64,000 nt of DNA from Siphonodentalium dalli. Its lineage: Eukaryota; Mollusca; Scaphopoda; Gadilida; Siphonodentaliidae. The notes beneath the pieces were generated by a model. It made no database searches. It saw only the letters and a list, made by a program, of their open reading frames with translations, and had not been told where the DNA came from. Within the stretch, counting starts at the first letter, position 1. Every line of letters begins with the position of its first letter. The position numbers and the translations under genes are program-made. Shown here piece by piece: positions 11,942 to 22,185 of this stretch. The DNA is taken from the NCBI GenBank assembly GCA_032622095.1, contig CP136067.1:46731549-46795548 (forward strand), in the 5' to 3' direction.

Positions 11942-12429
11942 TTAAAGGTACTCAATCCGAACAGAGGGTCCCCATCTCAACATATTCCAACAACAACAAT
12001 CCGATCAGAGGGTCCTATATTACTATTTCTTTGGCTTTGGGGGTAAAAAATATTTGATTCGAGTCGAGGAACCCAACAAACAAAGCTCAGAGTTATTATA
12101 TATTGATTTTTGAAATTTGTTAGTTTCTCGAGATGAGTACTAATAATTGCCGTCAGTTTCGTAACCTGCGCGAGATGTGTACACCAAAACAATATTCAAA
12201 CAGACAAGGATGGATTACTCTAAAATCAAGTGGTAATAATAACGCAATTTTGACTGAGTTCTGGGCCAGAAAGTATTCCCGATAATGAAAAATAATAGAT
12301 TTCAAAAATCGATATATAACAAATCTGAGCTTTGATGGGTGACTTCCTCGACTCGAATCAAATATTTTTGACCCCCAAAGCCAAAGAAATAGTAATTGAG
12401 AGGAGTTTTATCGGATTGAGTACCGTTAA
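11942..12429 (+). mobile_element. MITE-C, full copy (488 bp)
   Basis: Bounded by TTAAAGGTACTCAATCCG and GGATTGAGTACCGTTAA. Internal order is the same as at 8502-8969, with scattered substitutions and a few insertions. Confidence 0.85.
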
Positions 12430-12720
12430 CCTATCAAATACGTAGTATTCAAGTTTGCATGTAGCTACCATTTTGGATGCCATCTTGTCTGATCGACGGA
12501 ACATTGTCAATCATCCGCTAATGAAACTTGTCAATGTTTTGGGGTCTTTGGTGGGAGAATTTTAATCGAAGACAGCGAAGCCGTCCGTACAATTGGGTAC
12601 AATAACTAAAATGCACTAATCTCCCGACTTTACCGCCGCCCAGTCGTAATTCTCGGTCTCATATTTTGGCGGGAAATAATTCTTGTTTTTGGCGGGAAAT
12701 TCCACTTCCGTATTTTTCAG

Positions 12721-12881
12721 GTCATTGCAGTGAATGTCATTATGGGTGGTTTTCAAGGCCAGGATCAGACAACTGCTACAAGTTCAGCGAGCAGTCGGAC
12801 TTACAGTCGTGGGCAGATGCGGAGGCCATGTGTCGGAGACAGAGGGCGGAGCTAACCAACGTCATCGACCTCAAAGAATGG
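12721..12881 (+). CDS. CTLD1, exon 1 of 3 (visible exon 1)
   Basis: The acceptor TATTTTTCAG ends at 12720 and the donor GTATAT starts at 12882. The exon opens with two bases completing a codon, so the upstream intron is phase 1, and it ends in phase 0. It encodes the N-terminal CTLD half: CSECHYGWF gives the extra N-terminal cysteines and Gly-Trp, CYKF the first conserved Cys, and WADAEAMC the W-x3-A-x2-C helix before AELTNV. Length and motifs fit the first exon of a long-form CTLD. An alternative acceptor (CATTGCAG, ending at 12730) would shift the phase and drop the first cysteine. The in-frame ATG at 12666 gives no signal peptide and is not taken as the start. Confidence 0.85.
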
Positions 12882-12889
12882 GTATATCA

Positions 12890-13010
12890 TAATGGGTGGG
12901 GGGGGGGGTGGGGTGGGATGTGGGGGTCACACAGGGACGTTGCTAGAGGGTCTCCGTTGGGGATGTCCACCTTAGGAAATTCCAAGTGCACCCCCCCCCC
13001 CCCCCCTTGA
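12890..13010. repeat. G-run facing C-run just inside intron 1
   Basis: GGGTGGGGGGGGGGGTGGGG begins about 10 bases after the donor of exon 1, and a run of about 15 C lies at 12990-13007. The two tracts can pair into a hairpin, or the G tract could form a quadruplex on the transcribed strand. The C run also ends the false ORF that reads through from exon 1. Confidence 0.55.
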
Positions 13011-13039
13011 ATCAGCTAGACCAAACACAAATTCCATTT

Positions 13040-14842
13040 GCAACCCCCCCATGCACCTCAGTGCTCAGGCCTAATATCCTATATATTCATAAACCATGGT
13101 TCTATATTCCCGGTGTGAGAAAATATTTTAACATGAAAATTGCATAAATCCTAACATCTAGTGGTCTAACTCCAGAGTCCAGACAAATACACACGGCTAC
13201 GGACAAGAGACCGGGCCCACCATGGTTGTTCGGCCCGGTGTGAGAAAATGTTGAAAACTATACAAAAAAATCGCAAATCCTAGCATCTAGACTAGCCTCA
13301 ACTGAAGCTTCCCTAGTGTTGGAAATTTCAAACCTCATACTCCCCCTCAGGTCAGGGCCTGATCCAGGTTTTATTTGTGGACACATTCCCATGACCGAAG
13401 GTCATCGCCGACTGCCCCAGGCAGAAGTCGGGGTGGTCCCTCTCATTGGGGCGGTCTGGGGGCCTTCCCCGGGAAATTTTTGAAATTTCAATGCTCTGAG
13501 AGTGATCTTGGGCATATCTCGAAGGATGATTTTCATTTTTTAACCAAAAAGTATTTTATACTTTCAGTAGCTATTAATATGACCAGAGTCACTTAAGCTA
13601 GAAAACAAAATTCATTTAATACATGAACTCAATTTATATTTATACACAAAAGAAAAGACACAATGAACCAACATATTTATTTCAACTTACAAGATAACAT
13701 TGTTTTTAACAGAATTAAACAAACACACATAATGACAACAGATTAATATATTATCATAATAATGCAAAATATAATCTAATAATGTATAATATGCCCCACT
13801 GTATCTGAGATGAAAAAGATAGAATGAACAGTCCTGCAATATTTTTCATTATTTCTTATTTCTAGGTTTGTAGTTAAACACTCACAAAATTATGTTGTGT
13901 TGTTCTATTTGTTTCCAATTGATATACCAGTATATGTTAGGCCCTAGTAATTAGAACTAATATATACGATAATTATTCATTTGGTATTATGAGATCCCAC
14001 CTGATAACCAGGTTGATTTGATCAAATTGTCACTGTTCCTATACTGTATTGTGTAATTTCGCTTTAATTTGATTGAAATAGCCTGAATTTCCAACTGTCA
14101 TCAGATGACAATTCCAATGACAATGTTGAACAAATGTATGACAATATTGTTTTCTTAAATTAACTAGCAGTTTTTGACTGCATGGCCACGGGGGAGGAAC
14201 CAGGACACAAGCTTTCCAAGTGTTGGAAGTTTCCAACCTCTCACTCCCCTTAAGGTTGGAAAATTTCCAACAGATGACAATTTCAGTCCAAAATTTTGAC
14301 CAAAAATAGGAAAATATGCAAATATATTGGTCCAAAAACAATTAATTCCCCCAATAAATTGTTTGAAAATCAAACTACAAGAACATTATCAACCTATTGT
14401 TGGTGTGAAATTTCCAACTAATGAAATTTCCAACTGTTGAAAATTTTGACCAAAGTTAGGGGGTGAGACACCCCCCAAACCCCTCCTGTCGCCACGTCTC
14501 TGGGGTCATGGTATATCAGTTGGGCAATTGTGGTGTGAGCAGGGATGTGACTGCATGGGTGTCCACCTTGAAATTTCCAACTACATCCCCGTGAACCAGA
14601 CCAAAATACCTCAGCTTTGTGGAACTCCCCCTTGTGTAGGAACTTTGCATCTGGTCAGGGACGTGGCTGAAGGATCTTCGTTTGGGGGGGGGGGGTTTCA
14701 CCTTGGAATTTCGAACTGCGCCTGCAATGGTCCAGGGAATTTCGAACTGCGCCTGCAATGGTCCAGGCTAAACTCCACAGGTTTGTGTAATGGCTTGAAA
14801 TTTCTGAACTGGCATCTCACAGCTTTGATTTTAGTTTATTTT
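13040..14842. repeat. intron 1 filled with dispersed TTGGAAATTTCC-type repeat units
   Basis: Units with GGTGTGAGAAAATnTTGAAA, CTAACATCTAG, AAGTGTTGGAAATTTCC and CAACTGATGnCAnTTTCAG recur in varied order here (13107, 13230, 14200-14460) and again at 16080-16880. A duplicated GGAATTTCGAACTGCGCCTG word is at 14705 and 14740. A G-run is at 14683. No exon is supported. Confidence 0.55.
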
Positions 14843-15270
14843 CAATGTACTCGATCCGATCACTCAGACGGTCCCCATATCATCAAGTTACAACAACATT
14901 TCTTCAAAATATGCTTTCGTTATCAGAATCGATTAATTTCAACAAAATAATGCTAACCACTGTCAGCTATGGAGTAAAATTTCGCAAAACTTTATTTATC
15001 AACAAAATTTGGCCGTATTATCACTTGATTATAATGAAATTTGGCTTTATTACCATTTGAATTTATAGTTCTCCATCTTCATCCGCAATTTGGTCGGTTT
15101 GACAAATATTTGCCAGGCGGAAAAAAAGGTACATATCTCGAGAATTAACAGATTTAAAAAATTGATATCTTTGATGAGTGGGTTCCTCGACTAAAATCAA
15201 ATATCTTTTATCCCTGAAGCAAAGGAAATAGTAATTTAGGGGTGTTTAATCGGATAATGCATCTTCAATG
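14843..15270 (+). mobile_element. MITE-C2 copy
   Basis: It runs from GTACTCGATCCGATCACTC to TTTAATCGGATAATGCATCTTCAA, with GTCCCCATATCATCA, CAGAATCGATTAAT, AAAATAATGCTAACCA and GTGGGTTCCTCGACT inside. It shares order and spacing with 51254-51687. Terminal TTAA is degraded. Confidence 0.7.
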
Positions 15271-15666
15271 AATATTAGTATTTGATTGACTACCAAGGTG
15301 GGAAGAGGACCCACTGGGCTGATCATAGTTCTAACTATTCAGGCTCAATTTTTTAAATTGATTAGCAGTTTTTAACTCTTTCGCTGCCAAACGCGCATAA
15401 ATGCGAACTTCGAAGACGCTGCCAATCGCGCATTTTTGCGAGTTTGGTATGTAGTCTAATGTATGGGATATAACTCTATTCTTTCCGGCATGTTTGACAG
15501 TGTACAATGTATTTATCTGTAGTACTGTTGCGCGCAAACAATTTAGAGCGACAATGTCCTCAAGGTCATGCTATTTCTGATGTTATGGGAGTACAGTCAG
15601 AGCCGGAATAGTGCATCATTGTTGTTAGCACGTGGTTATCAGTCGAAAATGGCTGCTCGCAAAAGA

Positions 15667-16015
15667 CCTCTATACTCTAATGATCGAGGGGCGCCTGCGG
15701 CGCATAATATACTTATACCTATTATTTATGTGGGCAGTAGCCTCTATAGGGGCGCCTGCGGCGCATAAGATACTATGGGTGGCGTGATGGGGTGGTGGGT
15801 GGGTAACTAACCTCTATACTCTAATGATCGAGGGGCGCCTGCGGTGCATAAGATACTTATACCTATTATTTATGTGGGCAGTAGCCTCTATAGGGGCGCC
15901 TGCGGCGCATAAGATACTATGGGTGGCGGGATGTGGAGTTGGGTGGGTAACTAACCTCTACACTCTAATGATCGAGGGGCGCCTGCGGCGCATAAGATAC
16001 TTATACCTTTTATTT
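15667..16015 (+). repeat. 144-bp tandem repeat, three units
   Basis: CCTCTATACTCTAATGATCG starts at 15667 and 15811, and a C-for-T variant starts at 15955. Each unit carries the word GGGGCGCCTGCGGCGCATAA up to twice, plus CTATTATTTATGTGGGCAGTAG. GGCGCCTGCGGCGC is itself nearly palindromic. Copies are very similar, so the array is young. Confidence 0.85.
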
Positions 16016-16079
16016 ATAATACACCTTTACTGGTTTTGAACAACCCTTGTCTATTGTATCGTTTTCCAGTGGTGATAAC

Positions 16080-16890
16080 AGGCAACTAAATTAATTATGG
16101 TGGTGAGTTGAGAAAATTTTGAAATCTGAACCTGAAAACTGCAAAAATACTAGCATCTAGATGCATGGATTTTTTTTCATTTGCAGTTTTTGACAGGCCA
16201 CCAGGGAGGAACCAGGATCCCTCAGCCCAGTGGGAGAACAATTTGAACTCTGAACCTGAAAACTGCAAATTTTAAGCCTAGCATCTAGAGATGTAACTCC
16301 AGGCCGTGATTTTTTCAAAATTAATTAGCAGTTTTTGACTGGCCACCAAGGAATGATCAGGACCCCTCATAACCAGTGGGAGAAAATTTGGAAATCTCAA
16401 CCTGAAAACTTCTAAATCCTAACATCTAGACCGGCACCAAGCTCTCTAAGTGTTGGAAATTTCTGACCTGACACACCCGTATGGTTGTGATATTTCCAAT
16501 TGATGGTCATTTCAGTCCAAGAGATTGCCCAAAAGCAGGAAAATATATCACTGGTGGTATAAATATTCCACATTAATAATCAATTTATTGTAAAATCAAA
16601 CTACGAGAAAACATTCAACCTATTGTCTCAGGTATGAAATTTCCAACTACCGGTATTGAAACTTTTGACCAAAGTTGGCCCAAACCCTGTTGACATGTCC
16701 CTGCATCTGGTACCTCAAGCTTACCAGCTGTTGGAATTTTCCAACCCATGACACCACCCTAAGGTTGGAAGTTGGAACATTTCCAACTGATAGCCATTTC
16801 AGACTAAAATTTTAACAAAAAGTTAAAAATAGGCCACTATTGGTAAAAATATCAAATTGCCCACTAATTACTGGTTGGAACACCCCCCAA
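16080..16890. repeat. second block of intron 1 dispersed units
   Basis: It repeats the words seen at 13040-14842: GAAAATTTTGAAATCTGAACCTGAAAACTGCAAA at about 16110 and 16240, with variants, and GCAGTTTTTGACnGGCCACCA at 16183 and 16328. It ends about 50 bases before the acceptor of exon 2. Confidence 0.55.
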
Positions 16891-16945
16891 GGAATATATG
16901 AGTATATTTAGTATATAATGGGTTAATATGTTTTTTAACCCACAG

Positions 16946-17082
16946 TACTGGATTGTCAATCAGACTGAACTGCTGCTTGGGACGCATGAAAGAAAGGGTC
17001 ATTGGTGGATAGGTCTGAATAACCTAGTGAACATAGAGAAGTGGGTCTGGACCAACGGAGACAATGTCACTGATGACCAGGT
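16946..17082 (+). CDS. CTLD1, exon 2 of 3 (visible exon 2)
   Basis: The acceptor TTTTTTAACCCACAG ends at 16945 and the donor GTAAGT starts at 17083. It enters in phase 0, matching the end of exon 1, and leaves in phase 2. It encodes the central CTLD signature HWWIGLNN (the W-I-G-L hydrophobic core), then KWVWTNGDNVTDDQ, the strand leading into the long loop. Two N-glycosylation sequons, NQT and NVT, are present. The alternative GT two bases upstream (GTGTAA) would break the frame to exon 3. Confidence 0.9.
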
Positions 17083-17090
17083 GTAAGTCT

Positions 17091-17277
17091 ACAGTAATGC
17101 CCCAAATAATTGACTCCTTAACCACAGCAGAATTATGGGTAATTTTTCAGGATTTAGTCGGAAATATGGCTTGTTGCCATTCATCGGAAAGCTCTCAGTG
17201 TGAGCTTTCCAATGAATGGCAACAAGCCATATTTTCGACTAAATCCTGAAAAATTACCCATAATTCTGCTGTGGTCA
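17091..17277. mobile_element. MITE-B foldback immediately after the exon 2 donor
   Basis: The left arm starts ACAGTAATGCCCCAAATAATTG only nine bases into the intron. The two arms, up to TCGGAAAGCTCTC and back, are near-perfect complements for about 80 bases. The outer part of the right arm after TCTGCTGTGGT is missing. Complete copies end TA, with CAGT termini as in Tc1/mariner MITEs. Confidence 0.8.
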
Positions 17278-17368
17278 AATCTCAGTCCATCAATAAACTG
17301 AATATCTATTAGTATTTAGTAAAATATGACAGTCGATAATCCATGCCAAGTTGTGAATATCTACTGTA

Positions 17369-17841
17369 CAAGCCTGATTATAGTGTGCCTGTCATTTGCA
17401 GAATGAGGTCCCCAGAGGGTGAATTTAGTGACGCTATCCCGCATATAGTGGGCTAGCATCACAAGTTGAAGTTCACCCTCTGGGGACGGTACCTCATTCT
17501 GCATGGCCTCATCTGCAATGGGAGACATAGAATCAGACTGAAGTTCCCATATGGTGAATATTGTGATGTATATCCATTGGGAACCTCGATTATGCAATGT
17601 GTTGTCTGCCAATTTGGGGGATATAGAGAAACTAAGCTAAAAAAGAAATAGAATATATGTGAAGAAGTTTCTATGATCACATATGTATAAAGAAACTTTC
17701 CAGAGAAGATGAGGCCCAAGCAGAATGAGGTCCCCAGAGGGTGAATTTGGTGATGCTAGCCCACTATGCAGGATAGCGTCACTATATTCACCCTCTGGGG
17801 ACCTCATTCTGCAAATGACAGGCACGCTATAATCAGGCTTG
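17369..17841. mobile_element. MITE-A, full-length copy 2 (473 bp)
   Basis: It runs from CAAGCCTGATTATAGTGTGCC to GCACGCTATAATCAGGCTTG, perfect inverted ends. Both end palindromes and the central unit are present. Confidence 0.85.
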
Positions 17842-17878
17842 ATGGAGTAGGGAAATAAAACTCAGGCAGGTCTTGACA

Positions 17879-18095
17879 TACAGTAATGCTCTAATTAATT
17901 GACCTCTTAACCACAGCAGAATTATGGGTAACTTTTCAGGATTTAGTCCAAAATATGGCTTGTTGCCATTCATCGGAAAGCTCTCGGCGAGAGCTTTCCG
18001 ATGGATGGCAACAAGCCATATTTCCGACTAAATCATGAAAAGTTACCCATAATTCTGCTGTGGTTAAGAGGTCGATTAATTAGAGCATTACTGTA
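17879..18095. mobile_element. MITE-B, complete copy (217 bp)
   Basis: It runs from TACAGTAATGCTCTAATTAA to TTAATTAGAGCATTACTGTA. Arms of about 107 bp are nearly perfect complements meeting at GGAAAGCTCTCGGCGAGAGC. TA at both ends fits a TA target duplication. Confidence 0.9.
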
Positions 18096-18252
18096 CCAAT
18101 TGGTGATTATTCCACATGATCACAGATCAATGGTGAATGCAAACCTTATAACGCTGTATTCACTTGAAATAATTTTTTGCAAATGAAAACGAATAACACC
18201 TACATATTAATATTAATATCTAAATTATTCTTACACAAACTTAAAACCATTT

Positions 18253-18620
18253 AAAGTGACGTGAAACACTCCAGTTGGGTGATCAAATAGAAATGGAGAA
18301 TAATCTTGCTCAAAGTAGTTATTGTTACGAATATCAATCAAAATTTACAGCACACACTATGTCATTCTTATATTTTAATTCAATGCAATGAGTCCTAATG
18401 GGAAAATCATTTGCGTTAGTTAAATTTATCGCCGATTGTTGTGTCCCGAATCGAGATGTAAATATTTGCAATTAAGCGTAGTTCTTGACGGTGAAATCTA
18501 TGGAGTGGTATGGTTGATTTCTTGAGATTTTCGGCAATGTTAGTAGAATGCTACATTCCCACAGTTGGTATAGCGCATGAGTACCCACTTATTAGTTTCA
18601 CGTACCCGAAAACAGTAGTT
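18253..18620 (+). repeat. dispersed repeat I, copy 1
   Basis: About 360 bp shared with 61630-61985 in the same orientation. Shared words include GTGAAACACTCC, GGGTGATCAAATAGAAATGGA, GAGATGTAAATATTTGCAATT and TATGGAGTGGTATGGT. No termini or coding capacity were recognised. Confidence 0.7.
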
Positions 18621-18697
18621 AATATATATCTTTAATTTAAAACAAGAATTTTCGTTTGCATTTTTTGGGAAAAAAAGAGCTGTCGTTGGGTTTGTAA

Positions 18698-18810
18698 ACT
18701 GATGAAGGCACAATCTGGACGTCCTAATGTGTTAGGTATCTTAGGATGATACCACAAGTGCTGCGAACCGTCCCTATCTGTCCACACAAACTTGCCGTCT
18801 TTATCCAGAT
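18698..18810 (-). pseudogene. inverted duplicate of CTLD3 exon 10, in intron 2
   Basis: On the minus strand, 113 bases match exon 10 (59254-59366) with three differences: two silent and one Ser to Leu. It encodes DKDGKFVWTDRDGSQHLWYH, then continues to a GRPDCAFIS end. The acceptor CCACAG before it is kept. The match stops four bases before the exon 10 donor, so the donor is lost and translation would run into unrelated residues. The flank on the acceptor side also matches, including a MITE-A at the same position. This is a recent segmental duplicate lying antisense to the gene. Confidence 0.85.
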
Positions 18811-18918
18811 CTGTGGATTTCAAGACATAATTACATAAAGTTACATTTTATTTTTTTATAGTATATTCCCATTAGGTCAATTCAAAGTCAAAACTTTTTG
18901 AAAACCATGAGCGTGGAA

Positions 18919-19300
18919 GCCTGAGCTTAGTGTACCTGACATTTGAGAATTTATAGTGACGCTATTCTGCTATTCCGCATAGCGGTCAAGCATCACCAAA
19001 TTCTCCCTCTCAGGACCTCATTCTGCATGGCCTCATCTGCTATGGGAGACAGAGACTCAAATTGAAGTTCCCAAATGGTGAATATTGTGATGTACACCCA
19101 TTGGGAACCTCGATTATGCAATGTGTCGTCTGCCAATTTGGGTATATAGAGAAACTAAACTAAAAAGAAATAGAATCTATGTGAAGAAGTTTCTATACAA
19201 ATTTGATAATAAAGAAACTTTCCAGAGAAGATGAGGCCTAAGCAGAATGAGGTCCCCAGAGGGTGAATTTAGTGATGATAGCCCGCTCTGCAAATGAAAA
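18919..19300. mobile_element. MITE-A, 3'-truncated copy within the inverted duplication
   Basis: It starts AGCCTGAGCTTAGTG and keeps one end palindrome and the central unit. It stops inside the second palindrome at GCCCGCTCTGCAAATGAAAAG. It sits at the same distance from the duplicated exon as the MITE-A at 58669-59136 does from exon 10, so both descend from one insertion. Confidence 0.75.
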
Positions 19301-19312
19301 GTTAAGGAATCA

Positions 19313-19417
19313 CACAGTAATACCCTAAATAATCGACTCCTTAACCACAGCAGATTTATGGGTAACTTTTCAGGATTTAGTCAGAAATATGGTTTGTTGC
19401 CATTCATCGGAAAGCTA
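19313..19417. mobile_element. MITE-B, single arm
   Basis: Only the left arm, from CACAGTAATACCCTAAATAA to GTTGCCATTCATCGGAAAGC, is present. The complementary arm is lost. Confidence 0.7.
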
Positions 19418-19863
19418 TCATATTTCCATATGGTATTACGCTGTTTATGACATCACTATTTGACTGCGCACCAAACATTACGTTGTAGTTTTGGCACTTT
19501 TATTTCTAAGTGTTACTCTTTACCGGTAACATTCTGTGCTAAGTAGACCTGCCTTTTCACCAGTGTTTTGTTTAACCCCTGAACTCCCATTGCAGCCAGA
19601 TTTTTTTTACAGATTGCTACTGACTTTAGGTGCATGTATGTCTCAAACAAATCATCAGCGAGGGGAATGAGGCTGTTCCACGAATGCTGAGCCATAGTAA
19701 CGGAAACCCTGTGTATGGACAAATGTATCTTTAGGCAATGCCTTGGAAACTCATGGAGCATATAAAGTTACCTTCGTTTATCATTCCCTCTTGGTTTTAT
19801 TTGTGGACGATACACATTTAATATACATGTACTAGTAGGCATTAATCTGTGGATCAGATTGGA

Positions 19864-20316
19864 ATATATGTGACCCGCCATATCAAATCCAGTCGGAAGT
19901 CGGGATTTTTTTGCCCTGTGCCAATGCATTCTCTTATATCTGCAAGTCGACCATAGGTTGCCTCACATATATAAGAGAATGCATTGGCCTAACAATTTTT
20001 TACAATTTTAATAATTTGTTCTTGTATTCTTTAACAATTTTATAATTTCACCCATACAGAGACCCAGACAAACATGAGCAGACGACACTCTTCTATGTGC
20101 TTCTATATACAGGGTGGGGCTCCCTGCAGGGTAATGGATGTTTTTTTTATTTTATGTCCTAAAAAAGAAACATTTATTTAAAAAACATGATAAATTGTTA
20201 AGCCAATGCATTCTCTTATATATGCGAGGTGACCTATGGTCGACTCGCATATATAAGAGAATGCATTGGCACAGGGTAAAAAAAATCCTGGATTTGATAT
20301 GGCGGGTCATATATAT
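19864..20316. mobile_element. inverted-repeat element with MITE-D hairpins and an inserted exon-like fragment
   Basis: The outer ends ATATATGTGACCCGCCATATC and GATATGGCGGGTCATATATAT are inverted and continue through AAATCCAG and CCCTGTGCCAATGCATTC. The two hairpins match those of MITE-D, but the outermost ends differ. The middle (about 20045-20160) is unrelated sequence with an exon-like ORF. Confidence 0.75.
20060..20130 (+). pseudogene. exon-like fragment captured inside an inverted-repeat element
   Basis: The sequence between a plausible acceptor (CCCATACAG) and donor (GTAATG) encodes DPDKHEQTTLFYVLLYTGWG followed by SLQ without stops, 71 bases. Its phases (1 in, 1 out) do not fit between lectin exons 2 and 3, which need phase 2. 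It is therefore not part of that gene. It lies between the two hairpins of the surrounding element, which suggests capture from another gene. The source family is not recognised, and chance is possible. Confidence 0.3.
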
Positions 20317-20337
20317 GTATCTTGGACAGTGCTGTAG

Positions 20338-20786
20338 CAAGCCTGAGTATAGTGTGCCTGTCATTTGCAGAATGAGGTCCCCAGAGGCTGAATTTAGTGA
20401 TGATATCCTGCATAGCGGGCTAGCATCACCAAATTCACCCTCTGGGGACCTCATTCTGCATGGCCTCATCTGCTATGGTAGACATAGACTCAGACTGAAG
20501 CTCCCAAATGGTGAGTATTGTGATTTACACATATTGGGAACCTCAATTATGCAATACGCAATGTGTCCAATCTGGGTATATAGAAAAACTAAACTAAAAA
20601 AGAAATAGAATCTCTGTGAAGAAGTTTCTGTAGAAATTTGATCATAAAGAAACTTTACAGAGAAGATGAGGCCTATAAGCAGAATGAGGTCCCCCAGAAG
20701 CTGAATTTAGTTATGCTAGCCCACTATGTGGGATAGCATCACTAAATTAACCCTCTTGGGACCTCATTCTGCAAATGACAGGCACC
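20338..20786. mobile_element. MITE-A copy, right end truncated
   Basis: It runs from CAAGCCTGAGTATAGTGTGCC to CAAATGACAGGCACC, missing the last 20 bases or so. The second palindrome is more diverged (CAGAAGCTGAATTTAG). Confidence 0.8.
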
Positions 20787-20929
20787 TCATTTGGACTTGG
20801 GGAAAGGGACCTTAAAAGGGACCAACTGTCCTTCTAGTGGAAACCCTGAAAATATGAATGAAGAGCATTGCTAGCTAATTTGCTTATAATAAAGTAGAAC
20901 CAGGGATGTGGCTAGAGGCTGCCATTGTT

Positions 20930-21320
20930 GGGGGTGGGGATAAGATGTGCATTATGTTCTGTCTATTTACGCATATATAATAAATACTAGCTGAAACATG
21001 CTCCCTTTGGGAGCCTTAATTCAACTGCACACATTTAGATCATAGACATTTTGATCGTTTGATAAAATTGAATTAATAAAAAATGAAGATTAAAATGTTT
21101 TTTTTTTCAGATTGCCTTGCTCAATTTAACAAACAAATTTTTCTATTATTGAATTTTTTTTAGCATCAAAATTTTGAAAAACTAACACTTATAACATCTG
21201 CCGGTGTACCCCGAATCACAACACCAAATATGGTTTTAATCGGTCCATGCGTCTGGGAGAAAAATCGCAAACAGACAGACAGATAGACAGATCTTACTCT
21301 TTTATATTTATTTGATAAGC
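20930..21320 (-). repeat. dispersed repeat with CAGACAGACAGATAGACAG end
   Basis: Words here (GGTGTACCCCGAATCACAAC, AAATATGGTTTnAATC, TCTGGGAGAAAAATCGCA) are complements of those at 52070-52340 on the other strand (ATTTCAACCAAATTTGGTTGA, TTTTTCTCCCAGTCTG). One family is therefore present in two orientations. No protein is seen. Confidence 0.55.
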
Positions 21321-21535
21321 CCTAGGCAGGTACATATATCTTGTGATTTCACATTTGAATCCATGATCAACACAACCTGCTGTCCACCGTGGCATTTATT
21401 GTAGAAATGTTTGAAATGAAAACAATTTCATCCACACAGTACAATCCCTTCACTAAAACTTTTTGACTTTCCTTATTCTTTATCATTCTATTGACCAGTC
21501 TCTTTGAAAAGTATATGAAAATCCTATATCGGAAT

Positions 21536-21751
21536 TACAGTAATGCTCTAAGTAACCGACTTCTTAACCACAGCAGAATTATGGGTAACTTTTCAGGATT
21601 TAGTTGGAAATATGGCTTGTTGCCATTCATCGGAAAGCTCTGGGGGAGAGCTTTCCGATGAATGGCAACAAGCCATATTTCCTACTAAATCCTGAAAAGT
21701 TACCCATAATTCTGCTGTGGTTAAGAAGTCGTTACTTAGAGCATTAATGTA
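21536..21751. mobile_element. MITE-B, complete copy (216 bp)
   Basis: It runs from TACAGTAATGCTCTAAGTAA to TTACTTAGAGCATTAATGTA, with near-perfect arms meeting at AAAGCTCTGGGGGAGAGCTTT. TA is at both ends. Confidence 0.9.
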
Positions 21752-22185
21752 CGTCTCCAGAAGTGTCCATAATATCGCATTTCTATGATGACACGGCATT
21801 CCCAACATGACAAAATAAATTGTTTCCAAATATGGAGTGCATTTCTGGCTTAGTATAAATGTTTGTGAGAATCGTAGTATTTAGAAATAGTTATGAATAC
21901 AATTAGATGCGAAAAAAAAATCAGTCATGAATATCGTTGATGGGTAAAAAACTTGAAGATGATGTCTCCTATATTGCGATGAGCAAAATGAATTATGGAT
22001 ATATCGCCTGCAATCAGTTTTCCAACAATAGTTCAGTTTGACAATTATCAACACATCATTGACCTCTGATGTGATCTGCTATGTCATAAACCGATGAAAT
22101 CATGCGCAATCTCTCCAATGAAATGGAGGGAATCCCTTCAATACTGAATCTAATTTTAATAGAGAGTTCCAGAGATGTAATTCCG

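Noticed and set aside
12666-12720. ATG at 12666 as start of the lectin gene
   Set aside because: The 18 residues before the exon are not a signal peptide, a strong acceptor lies at 12720, and the phase matches a module-type upstream intron.
18632-18823. 63-codon minus-strand ORF as an independent gene
   Set aside because: It is the inverted exon 10 duplicate reading into unrelated sequence after the lost donor.
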